Origin: Defluviimonas salinarum
GTDB taxonomy: Bacteria > Pseudomonadota > Alphaproteobacteria > Rhodobacterales > Rhodobacteraceae
Reading direction: 5' to 3'
Assembly (NCBI RefSeq): GCF_026013545.1
Contig: NZ_JAPDOG010000002.1
Span: 124,001 to 188,000 of the forward strand
DNA length: 64,000 nt
The position numbers and the translations under genes are program-made. The notes under the pieces are model-generated. The model was not told the origin of the DNA, ran no database searches, and saw only the letters and a program-made list of their open reading frames with translations. Below are positions 28,169 to 37,771 of this stretch, one piece after another (the first letter of the stretch is position 1; each line of letters begins with the position of its first letter).

Positions 28169-28542
28169 ATGCATGCTCCCGATGCCGTCGCGCGGCGATA
28201 ACTGGGTTCGAATGTGCACGCGCCCCGGCCTGTCGGGGCGCCGGCCAGACCCCGGCGCGGGGTCGACGCGGCCCCTATATCATGTCGCTAGAAGCTTGGA
28301 ACAGAAGGCATAGTACGGTTTAGCGCCACCAGTTCGGGTTTAGCGCAATCATGCGCGCCTCGTCGGCGGCGAAATGGCGGATATGTCGAAAACTGCGGCA
28401 GATCGGTCAGTTTCGTGCTTTTTCCGTCGCGCCTGATTCGCCCTTGCCGCGCCGATTCGCACATATCGGTTGCGTCGCGCGCCCGGAAATCGGACTATGG
28501 ACCATAAAACAAGGCAATTGAGAGCAGAATAAGGAAATGAAC
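28169..28542. other. Divergent pckA-chvI regulatory region (374 bp)
   Basis: There is no gene in this stretch. Starting from the pckA side it holds the pckA leader with GC-rich short palindromes, two exact GGTTTAGCGC direct repeats at 28317-28346, a moderately AT-richer section, and the chvI leader ending in an AAGGAA ribosome site. A TTGCGT (28470) to GACTAT (28493) pair with 17-bp spacing could be a weak chvI promoter. Its -10 match is poor. Confidence 0.6.
28317..28346. promoter_or_regulatory. Direct repeat GGTTTAGCGC x2, candidate operator
   Basis: GGTTTAGCGC occurs at 28317-28326 and again at 28337-28346, a 20-bp period that places both on nearly the same DNA face. The half-site TTAGCGC resembles the TTAGCGCTAA-type palindromes I associate with LacI-family central-carbon regulators (PckR/CceR) of alphaproteobacteria. 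That assignment is inference. Confidence 0.45.
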
Positions 28543-29244
28543 ATGTCGAGGATCGCACTGGTCGACGACGACAGGAATATCCTGACGTCGGTCTCGATGA
28601 CGCTGGAAGCCGAGGGCTTCGAAGTCGAAACTTACAATGACGGACAATCCGCGCTGGACGCCTTCAACAAGCGTCTGCCAGACATGGCCGTTCTGGATAT
28701 CAAGATGCCGCGGATGGACGGGATGGACCTTCTCCAGCGGCTCCGGCAGCGGACGTCGATGCCGGTCATCTTCCTGACCTCCAAGGACGACGAGATCGAC
28801 GAGGTGCTGGGCCTTCGGATGGGGGCTGACGACTACGTCAAGAAGCCGTTCTCGCAGCGGCTCCTCGTCGAGCGGATCCGCGCGCTCCTGCGCCGGCAGG
28901 AGGCGATCGCGACCGGCGAGGTGGCGACGACCGAGGAAACCAAGATCATGACGCGCGGCAGCCTCGTCATGGACCCCCTGCGCCATTCGGTGAGCTGGAA
29001 GGGCCGTGACGTGGCGCTGACCGTGACCGAATTCCTGCTTTTGCAGGCGCTTGCCCAGCGGCCCGGCTTCGTCAAGAGCCGTGATCAGCTGATGGATGTG
29101 GCCTATGACGATCAGGTCTATGTCGATGACCGCACGATCGACAGCCACATCAAGCGGCTGAGAAAGAAGATGCGGACGGTGGATGACGAGTTCAGTGCGA
29201 TCGAAACTCTTTATGGGATCGGGTATCGTTACAACGAAGAATGA
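28543..29244 (+). CDS. chvI: DNA-binding response regulator ChvI
   Basis: An OmpR-family regulator of 233 aa. The receiver has the acidic patch VDDDRN, phospho-acceptor Asp52 in [11 protein letters not shown], and Lys in YVKKPFS. The C-terminal winged helix has [25 protein letters not shown] and [16 protein letters not shown], characteristic of ChvI. I prefer the ATG at 28543 over 28537, because AAGGAA sits six bases ahead of it. chvG overlaps by 4 bp. In alphaproteobacteria ChvGI (ExoS-ChvI, BatRS) responds to acid and envelope stress and affects exopolysaccharide and carbon metabolism. Confidence 0.95.
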   Translation: MSRIALVDDDRNILTSVSMTLEAEGFEVETYNDGQSALDAFNKRLPDMAVLDIKMPRMDGMDLLQRLRQRTSMPVIFLTSKDDEIDEVLGLRMGADDYVKKPFSQRLLVERIRALLRRQEAIATGEVATTEETKIMTRGSLVMDPLRHSVSWKGRDVALTVTEFLLLQALAQRPGFVKSRDQLMDVAYDDQVYVDDRTIDSHIKRLRKKMRTVDDEFSAIETLYGIGYRYNEE

Positions 29245-30971
29245 ACGCCGCCACGGGGAACATCTTGCGCGACCAAGCTGAACCTCGCCGCGCGGATGTG
29301 GTCCTTGGCGAGGACTGGATCGCGCCCGACGGAATCGTCGATTCCGAGATCCGCGCCGGTCGCGAGCGGCGCGGCCTGATCTCGCTCAATCGCTCGCCGC
29401 TTGCCCGCAAGATCATCACCTTCAACCTGATGGCGATGATCGTCCTGGTCGGTGGCGTACTCTATCTCAACCCGTTCCGCGACAGCCTCGTGCTGCAGCG
29501 GGAAAGCGGTCTCGTCGCGGAGACGCAGTTGCTCGCCGACGTGTTCGAGGCGCAGCTGCCGCAGACCGGCCCGATCAACCTTGCCTCCGGAGATGGCATC
29601 GACGCGCACCGCACCGTGAGTGGGATCGAGCTGCCTGAGGGCGCCGAGATCTTCGTCTTCGACACGATGGAGAACCTCGTCGTCTCGACCGTCGGCATGG
29701 AGCGTCCGGTGCCCGAAGAGGTCGCGGGGCTGAGCCGCGATCACCGCTCGACCCTGATCACCGACATCCTAAACACGGTCTGGGAGGCGATCGCCGGACT
29801 GCTCGCCCCGGAAGGCACGGAGGAAACAATATTCGCGACCGAGGACAAGGCCCGCGATCTCGTCCCCGGCGCACTTGCAGGCGAGACCCAGATCCACACC
29901 GGCCGCGATTCCGCCGGCGCGGCGATCTTCACCGTAGCCACGCCGATCCGCAACGGCGACACCGTGATCGGCGTCGTCGCGCTCACTTCCGTCGCCGGTG
30001 AGATCGACCAGCTCGTCCGGGTCGAGCGCGAACAGGTTCTGCAGATGTTCGTGATCGCGATTCTGGTGTCGATCGGCCTCTCGCTGGTCCTTGCCTCGAC
30101 GATCGCCAACCCGCTTTCCGATCTTGCCGCCGCCGCCGAGCTCGGCCGCGACAAGAATGCCCGCAAGATGAGCCCGAACCGGGTGCGCATCCCCGACCTC
30201 ACCGCGCGACCCGACGAGATCGGCCGGCTGTCGGGCGCGATGCGTGGCATGGTCGCCGCGCTCTACGAGCGCATCGAGGCGAACGAGCAATTCGCCGCGG
30301 ACGTCGCCCACGAGATCAAGAACCCGCTCGCATCCTTGCGCTCGGCGGTAGGCACGCTGCACGTCGCCAAGCGCGACGACCAGCGCGAGAAACTTCTGCA
30401 TGTCATCGACCATGATGTCCGCCGGCTCGACCGGCTGGTCAGTGACATCTCCAACGCCTCGCGGCTCGACAGCGAGCTTGTGAAGGAGGAGGAGGAGACC
30501 TTCAACCTGCTGAAGATGCTGGGGAACCTCACCGAGTACCTTGGGCAGGAGGCGAAGGCCAGGGGTGTCGATTTCATCTCCGACCTGCCGGCCGAGCCGA
30601 TCGTCATCCAGGGCCTCGAAGGCCGGCTTGCGCAGGTCTTCGTCAACCTCATCACCAACGCCATCTCGTTCTGCCAGCAGGGCGACGCGGTCCGGGTCTG
30701 GGCGCGCAAGCGCGAGAACCGCGTGCTCGTGGTGGTCGAGGACACCGGGCCCGGCATTCCCGACCAGGCGCTGACCAAGATCTTCAAGCGTTTCTATTCC
30801 GAGCGCCCTGAAGGTCAGTTCGGCGAGCATTCCGGCCTCGGCCTCGCGATCTCCAGGCAGATCGTCGAGGCGCATGGCGGCGTGATTTGGGCCGAGAACA
30901 TCCGGCCCACCGATGCGGATCTCACCTCCGACCCGCTCGGCGCGCGCTTCGTCGTGGGCTTGCCGATATGA
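29241..30971 (+). CDS. chvG: Sensor histidine kinase ChvG
   Basis: The 576-aa inner-membrane kinase partners ChvI. A first membrane span lies near residues 57-75 ([16 protein letters not shown]) and a second near residues 270-290 ([16 protein letters not shown]), enclosing a periplasmic sensor of about 195 aa. HAMP, then the H-box [20 protein letters not shown]-box [10 protein letters not shown]1 DTGPGIP and G2 [16 protein letters not shown] all follow in order. The ATG overlaps the chvI stop, and its own stop overlaps hprK, so signalling genes are coupled to PTS-type regulation. Confidence 0.95.
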   Translation: MNAATGNILRDQAEPRRADVVLGEDWIAPDGIVDSEIRAGRERRGLISLNRSPLARKIITFNLMAMIVLVGGVLYLNPFRDSLVLQRESGLVAETQLLADVFEAQLPQTGPINLASGDGIDAHRTVSGIELPEGAEIFVFDTMENLVVSTVGMERPVPEEVAGLSRDHRSTLITDILNTVWEAIAGLLAPEGTEETIFATEDKARDLVPGALAGETQIHTGRDSAGAAIFTVATPIRNGDTVIGVVALTSVAGEIDQLVRVEREQVLQMFVIAILVSIGLSLVLASTIANPLSDLAAAAELGRDKNARKMSPNRVRIPDLTARPDEIGRLSGAMRGMVAALYERIEANEQFAADVAHEIKNPLASLRSAVGTLHVAKRDDQREKLLHVIDHDVRRLDRLVSDISNASRLDSELVKEEEETFNLLKMLGNLTEYLGQEAKARGVDFISDLPAEPIVIQGLEGRLAQVFVNLITNAISFCQQGDAVRVWARKRENRVLVVVEDTGPGIPDQALTKIFKRFYSERPEGQFGEHSGLGLAISRQIVEAHGGVIWAENIRPTDADLTSDPLGARFVVGLPI

Positions 30972-31402
30972 GTGGCGAGGGGGCAGAGGGCGTCATCCTT
31001 CACGCCGGTTGCGTCGCGCTGAACGGGCGGGGTGCGCTGATCCTCGGCCCTTCTGGCTCCGGCAAGTCGGCGCTGGCGCTGCAGCTCATGGCCTTTGGCT
31101 GCGACCTCGTCAGTGATGACCGCACCTTGGTCACGGTGCGCGAGGGCACACTCGTCGCCACCTCGCCGCAGCCGATCCGCGGCCGGATCGAGGCGCGCGG
31201 AGTCGGTCTGCTCGCCGCCGAGCCAGCGTTGGACGCCGAACTTGCGCTCGTCGTCGATCTCGCGCATCTGGAGCCCGAACGGCTGCCGCCATGGCATGTG
31301 CACGAGGTGCTTGGAATCGAGCTGCCCCTTCTTCACAGGGTCGAGAGCCCCCATTTCCCTGCGGCGATCCTGCAATATCTTAAGGCAGGGCGTGCTGCGT
31401 AA
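30968..31402 (+). CDS. hprK: HPr kinase/phosphorylase, short alphaproteobacterial form
   Basis: The 144-aa protein contains only the C-terminal catalytic domain of HprK (about 310 aa in Firmicutes). The Walker A motif GPSGSGKSALALQL is near residue 27, followed by LVSDDRTLV and the IRGRIEARGVGLL region, equivalent to the HprK signature. It would phosphorylate the regulatory Ser of HPr encoded 1.3 kb downstream. Short HprK proteins next to chvG are the rule in alphaproteobacteria, so this is not a truncation. It overlaps chvG by 4 bp. Confidence 0.9.
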   Translation: MSGEGAEGVILHAGCVALNGRGALILGPSGSGKSALALQLMAFGCDLVSDDRTLVTVREGTLVATSPQPIRGRIEARGVGLLAAEPALDAELALVVDLAHLEPERLPPWHVHEVLGIELPLLHRVESPHFPAAILQYLKAGRAA

Positions 31403-31413
31403 CGGAGTAACGG

Positions 31414-32334
31414 GTGAAGACCGACGGACATAGCGCACAGGCCGGCCAGCGCGTGGTGCTGGTGACCGGCCCCTCCGGCGCCGGGCGCTCGACAGCGATT
31501 CACGCGCTCGAGGATCTCGGGTACGAGGTCATCGACAACCTGCCCTTCAGCCTCATCCCCCGCCTCATGGATGGCCCGCCGTTGAACCGCCCCGTTGCGC
31601 TCGGCATCGACGTGCGCAACCGCGATTTCTCGGCCAACGCGCTGATCGAACTGATCGACCGGCTGACGCGGTTGCCGGAGCTTGCGCCCGAGGTGCTCTA
31701 TCTCGATTGCCGGGAGGAGGAATTGGTGCGCCGCTACGGTGAAACCCGGCGGCGCCATCCCCTGTCCGGCGCCGAGAGCCCCGCCGAAGGTGTCAGGAGC
31801 GAGATCGACCTCCTGATCCCGATCCGGGCACGGGCCGAGATCCTGGTCGATACCAGCGATCTCACGCCGCATGACCTCAAGGCGGAGATCACCCGCTGGT
31901 TCGCGCCCGGCGCCGATGCGCGGCTTTCGGTCTCGGTTCACTCCTTCTCCTACAAGCGCGGGGTGCCGCGCGGGCTCGACATGATGTTCGACTGCCGGTT
32001 CCTGCGGAATCCCTACTGGGAGCCCGAACTGCGCACCCGCGATGGCCACGATGCCGCGGTCGCCGCCTTCGTCGAGGCCGATCCGCGATTCGCCGAGTTC
32101 TTCGCGCGGATCCGCGACTTCCTGCTCCTGGTGCTGCCGGCCCATGTCGAGGAGGGCAAGAGCCACCTGGTGATTGGGTTCGGATGTACCGGAGGGCAAC
32201 ACCGCTCCGTTGCCGTGGCGGAAAAGATGGCCAAGGCGCTTGCGGCTTCCGGATGGCAGGTGTCTAAGAGGCACCGTGAATTGGAACGTCGGGCGGGTGG
32301 GTCGCCTGGAACTTGGCAGGGTGAGAGGGCGTGA
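31414..32334 (+). CDS. rapZ: RNase adapter protein RapZ (YvcJ-like P-loop protein)
   Basis: The 306-aa protein has a P-loop [28 protein letters not shown] and the C-terminal domain with [25 protein letters not shown] and the highly conserved [10 protein letters not shown]. In E. coli RapZ delivers the sRNA GlmZ to RNase E. In alphaproteobacteria this role is not established, and nucleotide binding is the safe statement. The GTG start follows GGAG. The EIIA gene overlaps by 4 bp. Confidence 0.9.
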   Translation: MKTDGHSAQAGQRVVLVTGPSGAGRSTAIHALEDLGYEVIDNLPFSLIPRLMDGPPLNRPVALGIDVRNRDFSANALIELIDRLTRLPELAPEVLYLDCREEELVRRYGETRRRHPLSGAESPAEGVRSEIDLLIPIRARAEILVDTSDLTPHDLKAEITRWFAPGADARLSVSVHSFSYKRGVPRGLDMMFDCRFLRNPYWEPELRTRDGHDAAVAAFVEADPRFAEFFARIRDFLLLVLPAHVEEGKSHLVIGFGCTGGQHRSVAVAEKMAKALAASGWQVSKRHRELERRAGGSPGTWQGERA

Positions 32335-32732
32335 TCGGGATCGTGATCGTCGCACATGGCGGACTGGCGCGGGAATATCTTTCCGCGGTCGAGCATGTCG
32401 TGGGCAAGCAGCCCGGCATGCGCGCCATCGCGATCGAGGACGACCATGACCGCGCCGCCAAGCAGGCCGAGATCCGCGCTGCCGCCGACGCCGTCGATAC
32501 CGGCGACGGGGTGGTGGTGGTGACCGACATGTTCGGCGGCTCGCCCTCCAATCTCAGCCTCGGCGCCTGCCTGCAGGACGACCGCCAGATCCTTTATGGC
32601 GCCAACCTGCCGATGCTGATCAAGCTGGCCAAGTCGCGCCATCTCAGCGTGCCGCAGGCCGCTGCCTCCGCGCTCGATGCGGGACGCAAATACATCAATA
32701 CCTACGTGGGTTCTGGGCAGGGCGGCAAATGA
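32331..32732 (+). CDS. PTS EIIA component, mannose family (regulatory)
   Basis: The 133-aa protein is an EIIA(Man)-type domain, with the active His9 in [10 protein letters not shown] and the conserved [10 protein letters not shown] loop. No EIIB, EIIC or EIID gene is present, so it most likely ends a phosphorelay that regulates rather than transports, like the ManX/EIIA-Man of Sinorhizobium. The GTG start overlaps rapZ, and the stop overlaps the HPr gene by 4 bp. Confidence 0.9.
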   Translation: MIGIVIVAHGGLAREYLSAVEHVVGKQPGMRAIAIEDDHDRAAKQAEIRAAADAVDTGDGVVVVTDMFGGSPSNLSLGACLQDDRQILYGANLPMLIKLAKSRHLSVPQAAASALDAGRKYINTYVGSGQGGK

Positions 32733-33013
32733 GCGCGGACACGGCGGCGGGGCGCAGCCTGAAGATCGTCAACGAGAAGGGCCTGCACGCCCGCGCCTCG
32801 GCGAAGTTCGTCGAGGTGGTGGAGGCGCATGACGCCTCGGCCGAGGTGAGCCGCGACGGGATGAGCGTCTCGGGCGATTCGATCATGGGGCTCTTGATGC
32901 TCGCGGCCTCCAGGGGCACTTCGATCGAGGTCACCACCTCCGGCAACGAGGCGGCGAAACTCGCCGATGCGCTGGAGGCGTTGGTTGCCAACCGCTTCGG
33001 CGAGGATTACTGA
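32729..33013 (+). CDS. ptsH: Phosphocarrier protein HPr
   Basis: The 94-aa HPr has its phosphoryl-accepting His20 in EKGLHARASAKFVEV. The regulatory site is Ser51 in GDSIMGLLML, the predicted target of the HprK encoded upstream. The C-terminus is ordinary (LEALVANRFGEDY). It links enzyme I (not in this window) to the EIIA just upstream. Conservation of Ser51 beside an HprK gene supports active Ser-phosphorylation control. Confidence 0.93.
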   Translation: MSADTAAGRSLKIVNEKGLHARASAKFVEVVEAHDASAEVSRDGMSVSGDSIMGLLMLAASRGTSIEVTTSGNEAAKLADALEALVANRFGEDY

Positions 33014-33035
33014 GCCCGGATCGGCACCGGAGGAC

Positions 33036-33905
33036 ATGCGGATCTTGGACGACCGACGCAAGACAGTGACGACCCCGCCCGAATCCAAGCCTTACGAGAT
33101 GCGGCGGCTGTCCTATGCTGGCACCTTCAAGAACCCGGTCAAGGCGGGTACGATCCGCACCATCGAATGGATGACCGGCAAGCTCCACCTCCTGCGCAAG
33201 ATCCGCGCGTTCGAACGCTCCGGAGTGCCCTTCGGCCAGCCGTTCTGGCCCAAGGCGATGGCGGCGATGGGGATCGAGATCCGGACCCCGGCCGAGCAGA
33301 TCGCCCGGATCCCCCCGACCGGCCCGGTCATCGTGGTGGCCAACCATCCGCACGGGCTCGTCGACGGCATGGTGATGGCCGAGCTGATCGGCCGGGTGCG
33401 GACCGACTACAAGATCCTCACCCGCTCGCTCCTCACCGGCATCCCGGAGATCGAGGAGTTCCTGATCCCGGTGCCGTTCCCGCACGAGGACAATGCCCGC
33501 GAGCTAAGCCTCGACATGCGCAACCGCTGCATGGCGCATCTGAAGGCCGGCGGCGTGATCGTTCTCTTTCCGGCCGGCAAGGTCGCGACGACAAAGGGCT
33601 TCTTCGGCCCCGCGATCGAGCCGGAATGGAACCCCTTCACCGCGAAGATGGCCACGCGTTCCGGCGCGACCATTCTGCCAATCTACTTTCCCGGCGAGAA
33701 CACGCGGCTCTACCACGTCGCCGACAAGATCTCCGCGACGTTCCGACAGGGGCTGCTGCTGCACGAGATTCGTCGCGCGCTCTACAAGCCGCAGTCGCCT
33801 GTGATCGGCCACCCGATCCCGCCCGAAGTGGTAAGAAACTGGGCGGGCGACACCCGCGGGATGCTCGCCTGGCTGCGCGAGACGACCCTCGCGCTGAAGG
33901 ACTAA
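33036..33905 (+). CDS. Lysophospholipid/1-acylglycerol-phosphate acyltransferase family protein
   Basis: The 289-aa PlsC-like protein has the acyl-acceptor block VVANHPHGLVDGMVMAELIGR near residue 98 (a His...Asp spacing one longer than the usual HX4D). It also has the acyl-binding VIVLFPAGKVATTKGFFGP region, where FPAG replaces the common FPEG. The first ~85 residues are basic and amphipathic, suggesting membrane association. Its likely reaction is acylation of a lysolipid, but the substrate is unproven. The ATG at 33036 has a GGAGGA site. It follows HPr by 22 bp and may belong to that operon. Confidence 0.8.
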   Translation: MRILDDRRKTVTTPPESKPYEMRRLSYAGTFKNPVKAGTIRTIEWMTGKLHLLRKIRAFERSGVPFGQPFWPKAMAAMGIEIRTPAEQIARIPPTGPVIVVANHPHGLVDGMVMAELIGRVRTDYKILTRSLLTGIPEIEEFLIPVPFPHEDNARELSLDMRNRCMAHLKAGGVIVLFPAGKVATTKGFFGPAIEPEWNPFTAKMATRSGATILPIYFPGENTRLYHVADKISATFRQGLLLHEIRRALYKPQSPVIGHPIPPEVVRNWAGDTRGMLAWLRETTLALKD

Positions 33906-33918
33906 CCCGATCGCCGGG

Positions 33919-34794
33919 TCAGCGCGTCGGCACCGGTACCTCGCCGCGATAATCGTAGAAGCCGCGGCTCGTCTTGCGGCCAAGCCAGCCGGCCTCGACG
34001 TACTTCGTCAGGAGCGGGCAGGGCCGGTACTTGGTGTCGGCCAGCCCCTCGTGCAGAACGTTCATGATCGCCAGGCAGGTGTCGAGCCCGATGAAATCCG
34101 CCAGCTCCAGCGGCCCCATTGGATGATTGGCGCCGAGCTTGAGGCTCTCGTCGATCGAGCGCACGTTGCCGACGCCCTCGTAGAGCGTGTAGACCGCCTC
34201 GTTGATCATCGGCATCAGGATGCGGTTGACGATGAAGGCCGGGAAATCCTCGGCGCTCGCCGCGGTCTTTCCGAGCTTTTCCACGACCTTCAGCATCGCC
34301 TGGTACGTCGCGTCGTCAGTGGCGATGCCGCGGATGAGTTCCACGAGCTGCATCACCGGCACCGGGTTCATGAAGTGGAAGCCCATGAACTTTTCCGGTC
34401 GGTCGGTGCGCGAGGCAAGCCGCGTGATCGAGATCGAGGAGGTGTTCGAGGTCAGGATCGTCGTGGGTTTTAGATGCGGCTGCAGGTCCTCGAAGATCGC
34501 CTGCTTGACGGTCTCGCGCTCGGTCGCGGCCTCGATAATGAGGTCGGTCTGGCCGAGGTCGGTGAGCTTCAGGGTCGTCCGGATCCGCTTCAGCGCCGCC
34601 GCCTTGTCCTCTTCGGAGATCTTGCCGCGCGACAGCTGCCGGTCCAGGTTGCGGTCGATCAGCGCCACCGCCTTGTCGAGCGCGTCCTGGCTGATATCGG
34701 TCATCAGCACGTCGAAGCCTGCGAGTGCGAAGACATGGGCGATGCCGTTGCCCATCTGGCCCGCGCCGACGATTCCGACCGATGTGATTTCCAT
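33919..34794 (-). CDS. 3-hydroxybutyryl-CoA dehydrogenase
   Basis: The 291-aa NAD(P)-dependent enzyme interconverts acetoacetyl-CoA and 3-hydroxybutyryl-CoA. The Rossmann motif is VGIVGAGQMGNGIAHVFALAG at the N-terminus. FMGFHFMNPVPVMQLVELIRG holds the catalytic His, and the C-terminal FIVNRILMPMINEA and DFIGLDTCLAIM blocks form the dimer domain. The start at 34794 is the first with the family N-terminus and has GAGG upstream. It is single-gene, convergent with the acyltransferase. Confidence 0.93.
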   Translation of the reverse strand: MEITSVGIVGAGQMGNGIAHVFALAGFDVLMTDISQDALDKAVALIDRNLDRQLSRGKISEEDKAAALKRIRTTLKLTDLGQTDLIIEAATERETVKQAIFEDLQPHLKPTTILTSNTSSISITRLASRTDRPEKFMGFHFMNPVPVMQLVELIRGIATDDATYQAMLKVVEKLGKTAASAEDFPAFIVNRILMPMINEAVYTLYEGVGNVRSIDESLKLGANHPMGPLELADFIGLDTCLAIMNVLHEGLADTKYRPCPLLTKYVEAGWLGRKTSRGFYDYRGEVPVPTR

Positions 34795-34956
34795 TGCCCA
34801 ACCTCGCTGCGATTTGCGCAAGACCATAGGCACCGCCGGCGTCCGGGCGCAAGGCATATCCCGCCGTCACCCGGCCTTCGAAAACGCGCCTTAGGCTTTT
34901 GGCAAGGCCTGTGGCGCAAATTGAACCCGGATGAGTCGAAATCAAGGTGCGATCCG

Positions 34957-35754
34957 ATGACCTGCGAGTTCGTGCGCGTTACGGCGCTGGATTACTTCCC
35001 CTGCCGCTATGGACAGTCGAAAGTGATGTTCCGGGGGCAACGCCGCCGGCTCGATGGCCGCTACGTCGCCGTGCTCGGCGGGACCGAGACATACGGCAAG
35101 TTCATCGAGGAGCCCTATCCCGCGCTTATGGAAAAGGCGCTCGACCTGCCGGTGGTGAATTTCGGCTGCATGAACGCCGGCCCCGACGCCTTCCTGGCAG
35201 AGCCGGTGATCCTGTCGGCCTGCGCCCGGGCACGGGTGACCGTGATCCAGCTCATGGGTGCCCAGAACATCACGAATCGGTTCTACGCCGTCCACCCCCG
35301 CCGCAACGACCGGTTCCTGCGCGCCTCTGCGCAGATGAAGTCGATCTTCCCCGATATCGACTTCACCGAGTTCAACTTCACCGGCCACATGCTCGGCACA
35401 CTCAAGGAGGCGGCGCCCGACAGGTTCCGGCTCGTGGCAGAGGAGCTGAAAGCCGCCTGGACCGCGCGGATGCGGCATCTCCTGCAGAAGATCGACACGC
35501 CGACGGTGATCCTCTGGCTGCAGGCCGGGAACTCCGCTGACCCGTTAGTGCTGAATGACGCCATGATCGCGGCGATCCGGCCCTTCGCGACCGACTTCCT
35601 TCGTGTCACGCCGAGTGCCGCGGCGCGCATGAGCGGCACCGAGGGGATGCATTTCGCTCCGCTGGAGGAACCCGCCGCCGCGACGATGCCCGGTCCCCTG
35701 GTCCACCGCGAAGTCGCCGACGTACTGGGGCCGGTCCTGCGGCGGCTGCTCTGA
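34957..35754 (+). CDS. DUF6473 family protein
   Basis: The 265-aa product begins with DYFPCRYGQSKVMFRGQRRRLDGRYVAVLGGTETYGKFIEEPYPALMEKAL, a pattern I associate with the Rhodobacterales family DUF6473. The order strand-GGTETYG-helix, then NFGCMNAGPDAFL, recalls SGNH-like or GDSL-like folds, but a catalytic triad cannot be asserted. It has no signal peptide. Possible roles in surface polysaccharide or sulfated-glycan handling are speculation. The ATG at 34957 has an AAGG site. A hairpin follows the stop. Confidence 0.7.
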   Translation: MTCEFVRVTALDYFPCRYGQSKVMFRGQRRRLDGRYVAVLGGTETYGKFIEEPYPALMEKALDLPVVNFGCMNAGPDAFLAEPVILSACARARVTVIQLMGAQNITNRFYAVHPRRNDRFLRASAQMKSIFPDIDFTEFNFTGHMLGTLKEAAPDRFRLVAEELKAAWTARMRHLLQKIDTPTVILWLQAGNSADPLVLNDAMIAAIRPFATDFLRVTPSAAARMSGTEGMHFAPLEEPAAATMPGPLVHREVADVLGPVLRRLL

Positions 35755-35764
35755 CCGGGCTTGC

Positions 35765-35784
35765 CGCGGGGCGTAGTCCCCGCG
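35765..35784 (+). terminator. Hairpin after the DUF6473 gene
   Basis: Arms CGCGGGG (35765-35771) and CCCCGCG (35778-35784) enclose a 6-nt loop, beginning 10 bases after the stop codon. There is no T-run, so it is a likely but weak terminator. Confidence 0.45.
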
Positions 35785-35914
35785 CCAAATAGGCCAGTTC
35801 CGGCCCGTCCTCCGCGATAACGCAGGTCTGTGCTATCCTGCGGGCCACGCGGCTTTCAAGACCGCGGCCGGAGGCCCGCCGAGCAGATCCGATCAGCAGC
35901 GGGAGGGACATCTC

Positions 35915-37207
35915 ATGAAACGCGCAACCGACCATCCCTCGGTCCTCGACCATGTCGCGGGCGGCGGGCTCCTTAACCGGCGGCTCTTGCTTCAGGGCGC
36001 CGTTGCCGGTGGCGGCGCGGCCCTTGCCGGCGCCACGATGCCGCGAGCCGCGCGGGCGCAGGGGGCGATCCCCGAATGGGCGACCGTCGCCGGGGAGCGG
36101 GCCCGCGGCTACGGCATGCCCGCCGAGGCCGAAGCCCATGTCCAGCGCGCGATTCTCGAACCCTTCGCGGATGTCGCGCCGCAGTTCAGCCTCTCGGGCA
36201 CGCCGCATCACCGGCTGCGCGGCACGATCACGCCGAACGGCCTTCATTTCGAGGTTCATCACGGTGGCCGGCCCAATATCGACCCGGAGCGCCACCGGCT
36301 GATGATCCACGGCCTTGTCGAGCGGCCCCTGCAGTTCGACCTCGGCGCGCTCGAACGTTATCCGATGGTGACGGCGACGCATTTCCTCGAATGCTCTGGC
36401 AACAGCCTCTTCAACGCGATCATGCCGGACCCGATGCAGGCGGGGTGCGACCTTCTGCATGGGCTTCTGTCGAACACCGAATGGACCGGCATCCCGATGA
36501 ACGTGCTCCTCGACGAGGCCGGGGTGAAACCGGAGGGGCGCTGGCTGGTCGCGACCGGCGGCGACGGGCCGAGCCTCGCGCGCTCGATCCCCGTCGAGAA
36601 GCTGATGGAGGACGGGATGCTCGCGCTCTACCAGAACGGCGAGCGGATCCGTCCCGAGCAGGGATACCCGATGCGGCTCCTGTTGCCGGGCTTCGAGGGC
36701 AACATGAACGTCAAGTGGTTGACGAGCCTCTGGGCCACCGACGCGCCGGCCCATACCAAGCATGAATCCGGCGAATATACCGAGATCCTCGCCGATGGCT
36801 CCTCGGTGAAGTTCACCTTCGCGATGGGGGTGAAGTCGGTCATCACCCATCCCTCGGCGACGATGACGATGAGTGGTTCGGGCCTTTACGAGCTCTCCGG
36901 CATCGCCTGGTCGGGCGCGGGGCCGATCCGCAAGGTCGAGGTCTCGGCCGATGGCGGGGCGAGCTGGGCCGAGGCGGAGCTTCAGGGGCCGGTCCTGCCA
37001 CGCGCCCTGACCCGGTTCCGCTTGCCCTGGGCCTGGGAGGGGGCACCTTCCCTGCTGATGAGCCGGGCGGAAGATGCGACCGGCGCCGTGCAGCCGACGC
37101 GTGAGGCGTGGAAGGCGCGCTACGATGCGTCGAATTTCCTCCACTACAACGCCATTCAGGCCTGGCAGATCACAGCGAACGGGGAGGTGCAGAATGTCTA
37201 CGCGTAA
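35915..37207 (+). CDS. soxC: Sulfite/sulfane dehydrogenase molybdopterin subunit, SoxC-like
   Basis: The 430-aa protein begins with a twin-arginine signal ([19 protein letters not shown]), so it is exported folded to the periplasm. The molybdopterin domain is of the sulfite-oxidase type, with the Mo-ligating Cys in [11 protein letters not shown] near residue 155. The C-terminal dimerisation domain has [21 protein letters not shown]. It resembles SoxC. No soxXYZAB genes are visible nearby, so it may act as a stand-alone sulfite dehydrogenase. Its last 14 bp overlap the cytochrome gene. Confidence 0.88.
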   Translation: MKRATDHPSVLDHVAGGGLLNRRLLLQGAVAGGGAALAGATMPRAARAQGAIPEWATVAGERARGYGMPAEAEAHVQRAILEPFADVAPQFSLSGTPHHRLRGTITPNGLHFEVHHGGRPNIDPERHRLMIHGLVERPLQFDLGALERYPMVTATHFLECSGNSLFNAIMPDPMQAGCDLLHGLLSNTEWTGIPMNVLLDEAGVKPEGRWLVATGGDGPSLARSIPVEKLMEDGMLALYQNGERIRPEQGYPMRLLLPGFEGNMNVKWLTSLWATDAPAHTKHESGEYTEILADGSSVKFTFAMGVKSVITHPSATMTMSGSGLYELSGIAWSGAGPIRKVEVSADGGASWAEAELQGPVLPRALTRFRLPWAWEGAPSLLMSRAEDATGAVQPTREAWKARYDASNFLHYNAIQAWQITANGEVQNVYA

Positions 37208-37715
37208 TCTCCTTGCTGCCGCCCTTCTCGCCGTCATGTCCGGTGCCGCCTCCGCCGAGGGGCCCGGCCTCGGCCAGCCGCTTTCGGACGAGGAGATCCC
37301 GTTCTACGCGCGCTATGTCATGCCCGACGGCCGCGGCCTGCCCGAAGGCGGCGGCACCGCCGCGACGGGCTCCGCGATCTATGCCGAGAAATGCGCCACC
37401 TGCCACGGCGCGACGGGGATCGAGGGGCCGGTCATGCCGCCGGTCGGTCCGAACGATATCTGGGCCAAGCCGGCCGGGCGCTACTGGCCCTATGCGACGA
37501 CGCTGTTCGATTATATCCGCCGGGCCATGCCGCTCGACGCGCCGAAATCCTTGAGCGACGACGAGGCCTATGCGCTCGCGGCGTTCATCCTTGCCGCCAA
37601 TGGCGTGATTGGCGAGGGCGACACGATGGATGCCGAGAGCTTGCCGAAGGTCGAGATGCCCAATCGCGACAACTTCCTCGACGTTTGGGCCAAGCAGGGC
37701 GCGACGCCCTGGTGA
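37194..37715 (+). CDS. c-type cytochrome electron acceptor of the SoxC-like enzyme (SoxD-like)
   Basis: The 173-aa protein has a cleavable signal ([17 protein letters not shown]) and one haem motif CATCHG near residue 66, with a Met-containing [10 protein letters not shown] loop for the distal ligand. It matches the N-terminal cytochrome part of SoxD, but is less than half the length of the di-haem Paracoccus SoxD. It more resembles the small partner of stand-alone sulfite dehydrogenases. It overlaps the SoxC-like gene by 14 bp, so the two are co-expressed. A bidirectional terminator follows. Confidence 0.85.
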   Translation: MSTRNLLAAALLAVMSGAASAEGPGLGQPLSDEEIPFYARYVMPDGRGLPEGGGTAATGSAIYAEKCATCHGATGIEGPVMPPVGPNDIWAKPAGRYWPYATTLFDYIRRAMPLDAPKSLSDDEAYALAAFILAANGVIGEGDTMDAESLPKVEMPNRDNFLDVWAKQGATPW

Positions 37716-37717
37716 CG

Positions 37718-37744
37718 AAAAGGCCCGCCGAAGGGCGGGCCTTT
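37718..37744. terminator. Bidirectional terminator between the cytochrome gene and etfA
   Basis: Arms AAGGCCCGCC and GGCGGGCCTT (37720-37743) enclose a short GA-rich loop, with A residues before and T residues after. It works equally on both strands between convergent genes. Confidence 0.8.
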
Positions 37745-37771
37745 CCAACATTTGCCAGCGCGGCCTAGGTC

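Noticed and set aside
30968-31402. hprK as a truncated pseudogene
   Set aside because: The short catalytic-domain-only form is normal in alphaproteobacteria, and its P-loop and signature are intact.
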